From Ilyonectria destructans (taxonomy: Eukaryota; Ascomycota; Sordariomycetes; Hypocreales; Nectriaceae): DNA of 64,000 nt. The stretch covers positions 1,054,001 through 1,118,000 of the forward strand of contig JAHEWK010000013.1 in NCBI GenBank assembly GCA_020740775.1, read 5' to 3'. The notes under the pieces are model-generated. The model did not search any database. It saw only the letters and a list, made by a program, of their open reading frames with translations, and had not been told where the DNA came from. Position numbers and translations under genes: made by a program. Positions 23,802 to 34,800 of this stretch are shown here, one piece after another; positions within the stretch are counted from its first letter, which is position 1; the number at the start of each line of letters is the position of its first letter.

Positions 23802-24904
23802 ATGGTCACCGTTGCAATCGCTGGAGCCACCGGCCACATTGGCAAGGCTATCCTCGACGTCTTTAAAAAGAACCAAGCTCACAAAGTCATTGCTCTGTCC
23901 CGCAAGGTACTTGCCTTTCGCAGACAATTGAGGGAGGCTTGTTAACATAATCCCTAGGCACCAAACAGCCAGGACACTCACACTGTTGTCGTGGACTATA
24001 ATAACATCGACTCAGTGGTTGACGTTCTTGAAAGAAATGGCGTTCACACAGTCATCTCTGCTATTCTAGTCAAAGATGCTGAGTCTGGCGCTTCAGAGAT
24101 CCATCTCGTCAGGGCTGCTAGCAAATCACGACCGACAAAGCGCTTCGTCGCGAGTGACTACGCAGCTCCCATTCCAGAAGAGTGAGTCCATCTCCATAAT
24201 TCTACTACCACATCCCGGATATACTGTGAACTTCTAAACAATGGCCACTTAGAAAACAATTCGGGCGTATTCTCGCTCGAGCCGGCACAGCCAAGGAGCT
24301 GCGCCAGACGGATTTGGAATGGACGTCTATCCGCGTCGGGCAGATTTCCGACAGCTTCGGCATCCCGCACATCAAGAGCTACTTGCCTTTTCGCCCCCTC
24401 AACGTCGACGTGGCCAACAAAGCAGCAGCTATTCCAGGCTCGGGAAACGATGTCATTGCTTACACTTACAGCTTCGACATGGCGCGGTTCCTCGTTGCCG
24501 CACTGGACCTGCCCAAGTGGGACGAGGATCTGTTCTGCTACAGCGACAAGGTTACGCTTAATGAGGTTGTCAAGTTGGCGGAGAAGATAACAGGTATGTA
24601 AAGTCCTATTGTTGTTGTAGTCATCATTGTTATGCTAAGACACTTCCAAACAGGGTCCAAGTTCGATGTGGCATACGATAGCGTCGAGAAGCTTCAACGG
24701 GGAGAAATGACGGAACTCCCGGCGCATGTTGAGTCGTACTCGGTGCTTCCAAGGAAGATTCTCCAGGCGAGCTTTGCTACCTATAGTTTGTATGCAATCG
24801 ATGGATTCTTTGATTTTCCAAAGGAAAATACCTTGAACGCAAAGTTTCCCGAGATCAAGACGACAACCATTGAGGACATGTTGAACCTTTGGAAGAGCAA
24901 ATGA
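23802..24904 (+). CDS. NmrA-like / isoflavone-reductase-like NAD(P)-binding protein
   Basis: Four exons: 23802-23906, 23958-24181, 24253-24593 and 24654-24904, giving 306 aa. The N-terminus has the Rossmann dinucleotide motif GATGHIG (residues 8-14), as in the NmrA and isoflavone-reductase subgroup of atypical short-chain dehydrogenases. RFVASDYAAP (end of exon 2) and a RVGQISDSFGIPH segment fit the cofactor and substrate cleft. Family members are either redox sensors of NADP(H) balance or reductases of aromatic metabolites. The usual catalytic Lys is not obvious, so sensing is possible. Exon phases are consistent throughout. The gene converges with the Zn2Cys6 factor gene, whose stop is 67 bp away, so the 3' UTRs probably overlap. 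No cluster context shows the substrate. Confidence 0.85.
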
Positions 24905-24971
24905 ATAGTTCCTAAGCATGTATAGTGTCTAGATAGATTCAAGATTATGTTTCGTGCTTTTATTCATTTGT

Positions 24972-26786
24972 TTAAATTAGTAAGACCGGCCGGCCTAAAA
25001 TTTGCAGACAATACTCCAAATCCCACGTCTCGTGACCCGTCTTCTCCTGGTTCTCCCACACAGCCTGCATAATCTCACCAGCCTCACGAAGCGTATTCAA
25101 CGCTTGTTGGTCGCCAACGTCGGCGAGAAGCTCACGAAACTTTGTTTCATCGTCGGTATGTGCAAGACAGCCAGCCACACAGATGGGCCACGCCGAAGCT
25201 CGTAGTTGTGCCCCAGACTTGACTTCGCTCAGAAGCTCCAAGATGGCCGAGACATTTTGTCGAATCGTGTCGCTGGCTGGCTGCCACCCTGAGATGGTGG
25301 TGAAGAGGTAAATCAGTGCAGCGTGTGCCCATATCCGCGTAATGACCCCAGAGATGCGGCTATTTGTTGACTCGGGGCTGGAATAGCATGAGCGTAGACA
25401 GCTTAGATGATGATGATGATGATGACTCGTTTCAGACGCCGAAGAATTAGCATATAAAGCTGCAAGGCCTTCTTCCAAGATCTGTGAAATGGGTTTTGCT
25501 CGCTCGACCAGCTCAACAACTGATAGCCGACCGCCCCTTCTCATCTCCTTCTTCCACACAGAGAGAGATGCAATTTCCCCTACTGCGAGCAAGGCCCAGC
25601 TCTGGCAGCCCACAAAAGATGAAACATCTATGGCCACGGATACATCTTGTGCATTATCAGATGTCACGAGATGGGCATGATGGTCCTTCAAGAAGGGCTC
25701 CCGGCCAACCGACGTGCTCGCTACGATATCAACGTAGATCAGCACGGCGGTGAAGAAGCGAAAAGCCGCTTGGTCGGTGTTCCATAACGGTCGATCAATG
25801 AAACCTGTGACTCTCGATGGCCACGACATGGCATGCAAAGCGAACGACAGACTCTGCTCTGCAGATGATGAGTATTCCCCTATGATATTTTGAAACAGAG
25901 TTACCGCCGGCTTCAGGTGCAAGTCCCAGTTTGTCGAATTGCTCAAGAAGGACTCGAAGATCAGCAACTGGATAATACTTTCCATCAATCGGGCCTTTTC
26001 AATGAGTTCCTGCTGCGTAACTCGCTGACTGACCTCGTCGAGTTCCTTATGAATCATCTCGAATGACAAGTCGGCTTGCTTGAGCGTTTGTTCCCAGACG
26101 GTCCATTTGCAGAAACTGTGTTTTCCCGGAAAGACGTCCTTGAGCCCAACAGTTAAAAAGTACGAGCTCAAGCTCAAGATGGAGTGGAAGACGGCATCGT
26201 TTTGTCGTATGAATGTCAGAAGCCACGCGCGACCTGTACCTACCAACGGTGGTTGGTAAAAGGGGAAGAGGAAAGGGAAGACATAATCGAGGTAAATCAT
26301 GACATAGTCTAGCTCCCAGCCTTTGCTTGATGATGGATCAGAAGGGTTAAACGGCTCGAGGGTGTGCTCCCGGGTCAGGTCCAATACTGAGGCAGTGCTT
26401 GAAGCTGAAGCCCCGGCGCTACTTGGTATGGGTAAGTTGATGCTGGGAGCCTGTGGTTGGGAGTTGGCCGCGGATGAATCCGTTGTATCAGTTGTATCAG
26501 TCGCAGTTTCATAGTCTTGTTGAAGTGTAACAACAAAGGCATTTGATGTCGTCCCTCGTGTCTCTCGTCGAACCCCTGATCTCTTCTTAATTTGGCGCTT
26601 CATCGTTTCCGCCATGGCCTTTTGTTCAGCTGCGCCATCCATCCAACCCGGTTTCTCCAGGCCATTATGACAGGTAATCTCCAAAGCAGCGCAACTGCCG
26701 CATACGGGGCGAGCTCCGTCGCATTTCTTTCGGCGGAGACGACATGTCCAGCATGTCCCTCCTGGTTTTGTGTGGGTCGGAGGCAT
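24972..26786 (-). CDS. Zn2Cys6 transcription factor
   Basis: Single exon, 604 aa, ATG at 26786. The N-terminus has a complete zinc binuclear cluster with Cys at 12, 15, 22, 29, 32 and 39 (C-x2-C-x6-C-x6-C-x2-C-x6-C) and the RLRRKKCDG basic segment that contacts CGG half-sites. A basic linker (residues 55-80) and a Ser/Thr/Ala-rich spacer follow. From about 150 the protein has the helical middle homology region of fungal regulators (Fungal_trans_2 type). A run of six His near residue 457 is encoded by a CAT/CAC-type trinucleotide repeat. Its target genes are unknown. The convergent NmrA-like gene is the nearest neighbour, but adjacency alone does not prove regulation. Confidence 0.9.
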   Translation of the reverse strand: MPPTHTKPGGTCWTCRLRRKKCDGARPVCGSCAALEITCHNGLEKPGWMDGAAEQKAMAETMKRQIKKRSGVRRETRGTTSNAFVVTLQQDYETATDTTDTTDSSAANSQPQAPSINLPIPSSAGASASSTASVLDLTREHTLEPFNPSDPSSSKGWELDYVMIYLDYVFPFLFPFYQPPLVGTGRAWLLTFIRQNDAVFHSILSLSSYFLTVGLKDVFPGKHSFCKWTVWEQTLKQADLSFEMIHKELDEVSQRVTQQELIEKARLMESIIQLLIFESFLSNSTNWDLHLKPAVTLFQNIIGEYSSSAEQSLSFALHAMSWPSRVTGFIDRPLWNTDQAAFRFFTAVLIYVDIVASTSVGREPFLKDHHAHLVTSDNAQDVSVAIDVSSFVGCQSWALLAVGEIASLSVWKKEMRRGGRLSVVELVERAKPISQILEEGLAALYANSSASETSHHHHHHLSCLRSCYSSPESTNSRISGVITRIWAHAALIYLFTTISGWQPASDTIRQNVSAILELLSEVKSGAQLRASAWPICVAGCLAHTDDETKFRELLADVGDQQALNTLREAGEIMQAVWENQEKTGHETWDLEYCLQILGRPVLLI

Positions 26787-27918
26787 ATGAAATGATTTCT
26801 ATGATATCGGTCAATGTTTCTGTAGATATGGGCATCTGGCGAGTGAATGGATTGGATTGGATTGCATTTTTTGCCTTGATGAACGAACAAACGAAAGGCT
26901 CTTAGCTTCTCCGAACCTGGCCCTCTCATTGGTCGTCTTTGGTCACGTGTCTATGTCTTTTTTCTTTTTTTTTTTATTCCGCCCGGGGGGACACACCCCA
27001 TAGGGCTATTGCGCTAAGCTATTTACGTTTCGTACAGTATTTCTATTATTACCTGAAGCTCTATAATTTTACTTTTTACTGACTGGTTTAATCTGGTGTA
27101 TATTCCGTAATAGGCCTACTTAAAGACTAATTTCTCTAAGTATTTAGCATTCTATCCTCAGCAGCTAAAGTACAGTCTATTAAAATAAGACTATATAATA
27201 TTAGTAGGATTTAATCTGAATAGTTAATATACCTAAGGCTTCTAGTCTATATTAAGCCTTCCTATTATAATAGTAAATTTAATTATTATCCATACTGCCT
27301 ATATATTTAATATCTATTTATCTCTATTAGATACTGCCTTTCCTTCTAAAAAGAATAAGAGGTTTTCTATCTTTATCTATAAGTATTTATTATAGATTTC
27401 CTTAGAAACCCTATTCCGGAAGTCCTTAGGACTTTCCAGCATATTTCCCGGCGGTACGCCCGGAAAATATAGGGTAATATACACTCAGACTTCCCTGGGA
27501 ATCTAAACCAGGCCGAATAGGGATTTCCCCGGGATTTCCCTGGGAGATTAAGCAGCAATCCTTATCTAACTTTCTAGAGATTTCCTTGGGATTTCCCTAA
27601 GAGATCTATAGATAAATAGCAAGTAAATATCCAGATAGCTAGAAGGAGGATACGCCTATTATAATATATTCTTATAATCCAAAAGATCTATCTCCAGAAG
27701 AGATTCCGTTGTGCCCAGAAGGTCAATACTGCCGTACCCAGAAGGTCGGCAACCTACCTAGTCTAGCTGTACCCAGAAGGTCAGCTCTCTAGCGGCGTCA
27801 GGCAGAGACTATCTCCAGAAGGGATTCTCTGTCACTTCTACTTCTTTTCCTGTTGCAGAACCGGTTTCAGTAACAGTATTACAGTATACCTTCTTATTAT
27901 ACAGCCTATTTTATATAG
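26787..27918. other. AT-rich, RIP-like gene-free DNA
   Basis: After the regulator's promoter, DNA from about 26990 becomes strongly AT-rich with many TA-rich words and stops in all frames, typical of RIP-mutated repeats. It includes two versions of a GGGATTTCCC-containing unit (27520-27551 and 27577-27607). It also has three copies of a TACCCAGAAGGTC-like word (27712-27724, 27735-27747, 27770-27782), flanked by CTCCAGAAG(A/G)GATTC words. Confidence 0.6.
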
Positions 27919-27923
27919 CAGAA

Positions 27924-28293
27924 TGTTACGACCCGTGCCGCGTGAGCGCCTAACGTCACGTGCACCCCACAAAACCCCCCAATCAGAGTTACCCCAATAC
28001 GGCTCACCTACGATTCCAAGGCTCACCACCGTGAGCCTCGCCCAACGCTCCAGTATATAGACACACGTTCATTAGCACTTTCCTAGACCTTTAGCTTTCA
28101 ATACAACTTGGTTACCTCAATCACCTTGACTCGCTACGCATCACTGTGCTTGACTATTACCAGACGTAACATTTACCCAGTAAGTGACGCCCTAACCTAT
28201 CTGCTAACATAAACCTACGGTTTATCCACCAGCAACCTACCTCTTGCCTACCCTATACCACGTATACGGCAGACCTGAGGCACGACCGTTACA
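27924..28293 (+). mobile_element. Solo LTR (370 bp) with 5-bp target duplication
   Basis: Starts TGTTACGACC and ends CGTTACA, so it has TG...CA termini. It is flanked by the same 5 bases, CAGAA, at 27919-27923 and 28294-28298. A TATATA promoter-like word lies at about 28053-28058. There is no internal coding region, so it is a solo LTR left by LTR-LTR recombination, probably from a Ty3-type element. Strand is inferred from the TATA position only. Confidence 0.65.
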
Positions 28294-28461
28294 CAGAATA
28301 GAAAGTATTCCACTATCTCTAATATTTACCCATATTTATAAGTATCTAATTCTATTGCTCTTATCTTATACAGAAAGCTATTAAGTCTCGCCATTCCGAT
28401 ATAGAGCTGCAACAAATGCTGTTGATTGCCTGTACAGCTCGAAGGGTCTTGAGGAGATGTT

Positions 28462-29249
28462 TTACGGCTTACTTGCCCTCCCCTCCACTATCTCCTGAAC
28501 CACCTTCGCCGTTGCATTCACAATCAGCTCATGCTCACGGGAATGGATCCTCTCCTTCAACTCGTCCAGCTCCTCCCCCTTCCACTCAATCTCTTCAACC
28601 ATAATAGGAGCACCCCTATCTACCTGTTCGATTACGTAGTGAGCCATAATACCAGTGCGTGTTAATCGTCCAGCTTTGAGCTCTTCAAAGGCTCGCTCGA
28701 TCGCATTGGCTCCATCAAACTCCCCTATTCAAGCTGTGAGTAGAAAAGCTTCAGCACTAGATCTTTAAACTTACCAGGTAACGCAGGATGGAGATTGATA
28801 ATTTTTACTCCTGCCTTTTCCATAGGTTCCAAGAAAGCACCCGAGAATACATGCATCCACCCAGCGAGGACAATCAACTCGGGCCTTTCCTTTTTCGCCA
28901 ACACCCTCTCGGCCAACGCAGCATCATATCTCTGACGACCTTCAGCGACTTTCTGCTCGTCCTTTTCGCCCTTGGATAAGAATCCGTTACTGATTAAATT
29001 AAAGTAATCCCAAGGAATGCCTCGTGTTAAGTCAGAAATGCATTAAACCAAATTCTGACGGAAATCAATCTTACCTGCGCCTTCTGCTCGGGTAATTGCG
29101 TGTACATTTCTCCGATTCGTAACAAGACCGATGATGTGGCTGTTTGGGATCCGGCCTATAGCAATAGCGTCTATGAGCGCCTGGAAGTTTGAACCAAAGC
29201 CAGAAGCCAGGACCAGGATGCGGCATGGGGACTCTTGCTGGTCCGTCAT
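28462..29249 (-). CDS. ADE8: Phosphoribosylglycinamide formyltransferase (GAR transformylase)
   Basis: Three exons on the minus strand: 29249-29075, 29020-28775 and 28724-28462, giving 227 aa. The enzyme transfers a formyl group from 10-formyl-tetrahydrofolate to GAR in step 3 of purine synthesis. Visible family features are the N-terminal phosphate-binding strand and loop (LVLASGFGSNFQAL), LAGWMHVFS, and INLHPALPG carrying the catalytic Asn and His. The GIMAHYVIEQVDRG block holds the third catalytic Asp. In fungi this is a stand-alone cytosolic enzyme, and the length fits that form. Phase is conserved across both introns (54 and 50 nt). The gene sits between a solo LTR and a decayed repeat field but itself looks intact. 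Confidence 0.93.
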
Positions 29250-29522
29250 TTTTGGAGTATAATGATGAAATGAGATGAGATGAAAATCAGGCGGCACGTA
29301 ATAATGTGTTATATGCCGTGCTCTGTATTGCGTACGGATCGGGAGACGTCTGACGACGTCTTTCAATCAGTTCAAGTGTAGTGTAAAAGTCTTGCTCCAT
29401 TTTCTAGGTGTGGTTCGTGGGCGCACGTGATTTCTCGTGTGCGGCACGCTTAAATTTCAGCCACGCAAGACATAATCTGCATGCAGTCTGCTAGAGCGCA
29501 CCAAGTGAACTACCTCCAGAGC
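29250..29522. other. ADE8 upstream region
   Basis: Putative promoter of the GAR transformylase gene, read leftward. No gene is seen. Confidence 0.5.
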
Positions 29523-29602
29523 GTCAGACAACCGTTAGGTTACTGTACCAAAAATAATGATTTTCGAATGCGGTGTTTTTTATCAGCCTTTATATCTGAC
29601 AC
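29523..29602. repeat. Direct repeat D, copy 1
   Basis: About 80 bp, GTCAGACAACCGTTAGG...TTTATATCTGACACA, repeated at 29784-29864 with scattered differences. The minus strand shows GGTACAGT(A/G)(A/G)CCTAACGG, similar to a pol III A box. Confidence 0.65.
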
Positions 29603-29639
29603 ACCTCCCCAGCTATATCAGCCAGTTATGGGATTATAG

Positions 29640-29740
29640 CTAGAGCCGTAACTCTACAGCATACCCGGGGTTCGAACTGAGGATCTCTCAGTTGTCAAGT
29701 AAGTTAGGTACAGCTAATCCTTTTTCGGAATGTCAGGCCA
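29640..29740 (-). repeat. tRNA-like (SINE-like) fragment
   Basis: The minus strand carries AGTTCGAACCCCGGG, a near-consensus B box with the T-loop word GTTCGAAC, about 40 nt after an ATTAGCTGTACCTAAC word. It does not fold into a clean full tRNA by eye. A tRNA-derived SINE remnant between the two D repeats is the likeliest reading. Confidence 0.35.
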
Positions 29741-29783
29741 AGTTGCTTCCCAATCGGAATACGAGGCAGTGAGACTCTTAATT

Positions 29784-29864
29784 ATCAGACAACCGTTAGG
29801 CCACTGTACCAAAAATGATCTTCTTAGAATGCGATAATTTTTATCAGCCTTTATATCTGACACA
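29784..29864. repeat. Direct repeat D, copy 2
   Basis: Second copy of 29523-29602. On the minus strand the A-box-like word reads TGGCCTAACGG, closer to consensus than in copy 1. It is followed by TGATAATTAAGAG, which resembles a tRNA anticodon arm. Confidence 0.65.
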
Positions 29865-29877
29865 GAGTGGTATCACG

Positions 29878-30410
29878 TGATACAATAATTGGGAGTACAG
29901 TGGTACTAAGTTAACTGTTGCAGTGTATCTGTATCGGCCCGACAGAGACACCAAGGACTAAAGGCTGTCAGATGGTCCATTGCCAGATACTGAGGAGTCA
30001 ACGCGGAGTAGTCAGTAGCTAACTGGTACTCCCAAGAAGGAAAAGGAAGCAAGTAAGCAATAGCCTTGCGATGACCTGATACTTAACTACCGCCTCTGTG
30101 ACTAACTGTCTTGGTCGACGAGAAGATTGGTCCCGCTGGCTCGACTGGTTGGTTATGTGTCGAATTTCCAAGGATACTTTCTCCGACGCCTCTACACTAC
30201 TGGCTTGAGATATGTTGTATGTCCGGGATGTAACACGCTGGGATGCAGTTTATGCTGGAAAAAACATCCTGGGATACCTTATATCATAGGCTATCGAATG
30301 TCCTTGGATACAAAACATACTAGGACATAAAATATACTTGGTAGAATTTACCAGGATATCGAATGTCCCAAGATATTAGGTGCTAGGGTCGAGTATGCAC
30401 TGGAATATCA
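29878..30410 (-). mobile_element. LTR-like unit (533 bp), minus orientation
   Basis: The ends are TGATA and TATCA, a perfect 5-bp inverted pair. Immediately to the right, the minus strand has a long purine tract (bases 30411-30428) as expected for the polypurine tract before a 3' LTR. No matching partner LTR and no clear target duplication were found, so it may be a solo or orphan 3' LTR. The internal sequence to the right does not show pol domains. Confidence 0.4.
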
Positions 30411-30428
30411 CGTCTCCCCCCCTCCAAA

Positions 30429-31822
30429 ATTTTGTCCTTGGAGTTAACCCTCCTGAAATAGTTTAAGACAGTTAACATGCGAGAATAACGATCCAAAATA
30501 CCGATCTCCTTCCTCAAATACTTTACCGCTACTTATTGAACATCGAGCGATTCTTCTAGGCCCACTAAGAGTGGTTTTAAATCACTCTAGGTGGCCTACT
30601 TCTATGCCCTTGTTCCGTTGGTGGACCAGTTTTGGGGCCTCTGCAGTCTGACAAGACGGCGTGGGGGACTTAAAGTGAATAGGTGTAAGCCACGGCAAGC
30701 AAAAGGTGAACGCCGGCTGAGCAACGTGAGCCGAGGTGAGCCAGGCTGAGCCGAGCCTGATAGCCCTGAATTTATCCTGAGCAAAAGCGGTGTTGTGTTA
30801 TATACAAGAGGGCCTCGTGGTGTCTAGATTGGGATCATAGTACATCTATACTGTTTCTAAATGTGTGAGAGGAGAGTTAATAAGGTGATATTCCACTCTT
30901 CAATAAATCATAAGGAGTATCAAAAATGGCGGCAAGGCAGAGAGAAGTTACAAGCGAAGAGGCGGTCACCTGGAGGAGACACGGCTAACAGAATGAGACA
31001 CGGTTGACAGGTGTAAATGCAGACCGCAGACGAGCAACCGAGAAATTGGAAACAGGCGACGAGACAGAGATCTCAACTGCTTAACTGGGTAACCAAAGCG
31101 GGTGAGGCTGAGCGACAAGAGAATCGCAACAATGTCAAAGAGGCGACAAGGCACCGACGAGGGGAAGCCAGAGTGCGCAATCACTGCAAGAGTAACACTG
31201 GTTCCACACCTAGCTGAAAAGATGAGCACTAACACAATATCCTGACAGTTGATATCGCTCGAAGAAAGGAACCTATTCTCTAACTTGAGTGATAATCGCT
31301 ATCCTTGACGAGACTCATCCGCTAGGGCTCCAGGGTAGGGACGGAGGGTAGGAGACTGGCAGGAAGAAGATCTTTAGGTCGCTAGCATGCTGCTACGAGC
31401 TTGACTAGAATGGTGGTGAATTACTAATAAATTCAAAGTCGTTGACTCAATCAAAGTTTTACCTAAGATATTGCTCGTGTAGTTGGTAATGCATACTAGA
31501 CGTGGGAGCTCGTATGATGTACCGTGCGGGATACAGTGATTTCGTATAACCAACACGGACCGCCTCATCTCGCTTGGCGCCGGCCAAAGACGGGAGAGGC
31601 GGCATTGAGCCTCACCCCCGGCCAAACCAAAGAATTTTCTCAAGTATTGTCTGTCGACCAGGACAACACACTACAAAGGTGCCTTGGATGGAGATTCAAG
31701 TGGGCTAAGCACCGAACAAAAAGACCTCCTGCCCCTCCCATTGACCCATTGCCCCAAGCCAAACGGGCGAGGACCTGCCTGATTGCGACCGAGAAGGGGG
31801 GGCAGTGCCGCCAAAATCCAAA
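30429..31822. other. Gene-free stretch up to the aminopeptidase promoter
   Basis: Possible decayed internal part of the LTR element at first. A short imperfect GTGAGCC/GCTGAGCC repeat lies near 30727-30760. From about 31540 the sequence is probable promoter of the M1 aminopeptidase. No supported gene. Confidence 0.4.
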
Positions 31823-34800
31823 ATGTCTTCCTCGTCGTCGTGGTCAAGGGGCCTGATGCGGCAGCTGGCCCAGCGCCAGTGGAGCTTCAGCGGCTTGCCA
31901 ATTCCGCGATGTGAGGCGAGGCTGGCCAGCGGCGTTTTGGCTGCAGCCGCGGTTGCAGCCTCGTCGAGGGCGAGTATCATCAACAACACCAACAACGGCT
32001 TCAACAGAGGATTTGCGACATCGTCTGCCGCAAGAAGCGTCTCGGCGTCATTGGCCGAGACCCGACGCCTTGACGTGACGAAGCCGATTAGGATCGGTGC
32101 TCGGAGGTATGTTTTAGCGCTATTTCCCGGACGGCCGTGGAGGCGTGGAGGATCACATCGGGGGCCTGTGCAGCTTGGTCGCAGCTTCCCATTGGGAACT
32201 TTTGCCCATCGACCCCGCGGTGGGTCCTTCCCAAGCTCCCCAGGTCCCCAGCTCCGCGTCCTCTTATCACGTCACTCCCACTCCTCCTCCCGCTTCCCAT
32301 AAAACATCCCCTCTTCCCCATCACACACCATCTTCGTCTTCTTCTCGCTTGCCTGGAGCTGCGAGTCCATCATACCAACCTCCGTTGACCTTTAACTGAC
32401 TCCGGGAGCATCGACAGCTTCCTCCCCCGTATTCCCCGCCGCTTCTGCTCCCACCAGGCCAGACTTGCCCGCAACCTCACAATGGATGACCGCGACGTCC
32501 TCCCAGGCAATGTCAAGCCTATCAATTACCTCCTGTCCCTGAAGGATCTCGAGTTCAAGAACTGGACCTATCAGGGCACCGTCACGTACGTCATCCTGAC
32601 TCAATCTGGTGCAACCCAAACCACCCCGCTTCCCGAAACTGACCCCTCTTGCGCAGCATCAACTCGGAAATCGTCAAACCCACCAAGGAACTTGTCATCA
32701 ACGCCCTCGAACTCAAGCTCTTCAGCGCCAAGGTCACCGTCGACTCCAAGACCCTCGAATCCACCACCATCAGCTACGATGAGAAGGCTCAGCGTGCCAC
32801 CATCGTCTTCGACGAGGAATTGCCGGTTGCCAGCAAGGCTGCCGTCATCATCACCTTCGAGGGTGTCATGAACAACGAGATGGCCGGTTTCTACCGCAGC
32901 AAGTACAAGCCCACCGAGACCCCTGCCGCTTCTGTTCCCCGCGACGACGAATGGCACTATATGCTCAGCACCCAGTTCGAGGCTTGCGATGCTCGCCGTG
33001 CCTTCCCTTGCTTCGATGAGCCCAACCTGAAGGCCACCTTCGACCTCGAGGTTGAGATTCCCAACGACCAGGTCGCCCTCAGCAACATGCCGGTCAAGGA
33101 GTCTCGTCCTTCCAAGGATGGCTGGCAAGTCGTTTCCTTCGACACCTCTCCCGTCATGAGCACCTACTTGCTCGCCTGGGCCATTGGTGACTTTGAGTAC
33201 ATCGAGGCCTTCACCGACCGCAAGTACAACGGCAAGCAGATCCCCGTCCGTGTCTACACCACTCGTGGCCTCAAGGAGCAGGGACAGTGGGCCCTTCAGC
33301 ACGCCCCCAAGATCATTGACTTCTTCTCCGAAATCTTCGACATCGACTACCCTCTCCCCAAGTCCGATCTTATCGCTGTCCACGAGTTCACCCACGGAGC
33401 CATGGAGAACTGGGGTCTCGTCACCTACCGCACTACCCAGGTCCTTTACGATGAGAAGACCTCTGACCCTCGATTCAAGAACTCCGTCGCCTACGTCGTC
33501 GCCCACGAGCTTGCTCACCAGTGGTTCGGTAACCTCGTCACCATGGACTGGTGGGATGAGCTCTGGCTCAACGAGGGCTTCGCCACCTGGGTCGGTTGGC
33601 ACGCTGTTGACCACCTCCACCCCGACTGGCAGGTCTGGTCCCAGTTCGTCAACGAGGGTATGGAGGCCGCCTTCCGCCTTGACGGCATTCGGGCCAGCCA
33701 CCCCATCCATGTCCCCGTCCGTGATGCTCTCGATGTCAACCAGATCTTCGACTCAATCAGCTACCTCAAGGGTTGCTCGGCCATCCGCATGCTTGCCAAC
33801 CACCTTGGCGTCGAGACCTTCCTCAAGGGTGTTTCCAGCTACCTCAAGGCTCACGCCTATGGAAACGCCAAGACCACTGCTCTGTGGCACGCTCTTAGCG
33901 AGGCTTCGGGCAAGGACATTAACGAGCTCATGCACCCCTGGATCTCCAAGATTGGCCACCCCGTTGTGACCGTTTCTGAGAAACCTGGCCAGATCTCCAT
34001 TAAGCAGTCTCGATTCCTGTCGACAGGTGATGTTAAGCCTGAGGATGACACCACCACCTGGTGGGTGCCCCTCGGCCTGGAGGGCAAGAAGGGCGAGGCT
34101 GGTATTTCCTCCCTGTCCCTAACCAGCAAGGAGGAGACCATTGAGGGCATCAACGACGATTTCTACAAGCTCAACAGCGGCGCTACCGGCTTCTACCGTG
34201 TCAACTATCCTCCCGAGCGACTTGCTAAGCTGAGCAAGCAGCTTGACAAGCTTACCACCGAGGACAAGATCGCCATCATTGGTTCTACTGCCGACCTCGC
34301 CTTTGCCGGCAATGGCACTACCCCTGCTTTGCTCACCTTCCTCCAGGGCTTCGGCAAGGAGACTCACACCCTGATCTGGCGCCAGGTTCTTGACACTATT
34401 GGTCAGGTTAAGTCCGTCTTCGGCGAGGACGAGACCATCAAGAAGGGTCTGGACCAGTTCACCCTCAAGCTCATCAGCGATAAGGTCAAGGAAGTTGGCT
34501 GGGAGTTCCCCGAGAATGAGGACTACCTTACTGGCATTCTCCGAAAGGAGTTAATTGGCACTGCTGTGGCCTGTGGACACCCTGAGTAAGATTCATTCCC
34601 TATCTTTTCTATCACCAATAGCTAACCTGAGTAGGGTCGTCGAGGAGGCCTTTAAGCGATTCAATGCTTGGGTTGAGGATCCCGAGGCCAACCCAATCAA
34701 CCCTTCCCTGCGTGTCGCTGTCTGGCGCGCTGGTATTAACAAGGAACCTGCGCGCACGGTAGAGATTCTCAAGAAGGAGTGGTTCAACACCAAGTCCGTC

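Noticed and set aside
27700..27830. CRISPR-like spaced repeats
   Set aside because: Nuclear fungal DNA, only three short unevenly spaced words and no associated genes.
32601..33710. Minus-strand frame of 369 codons
   Set aside because: It is the antisense shadow of the aminopeptidase coding sequence.
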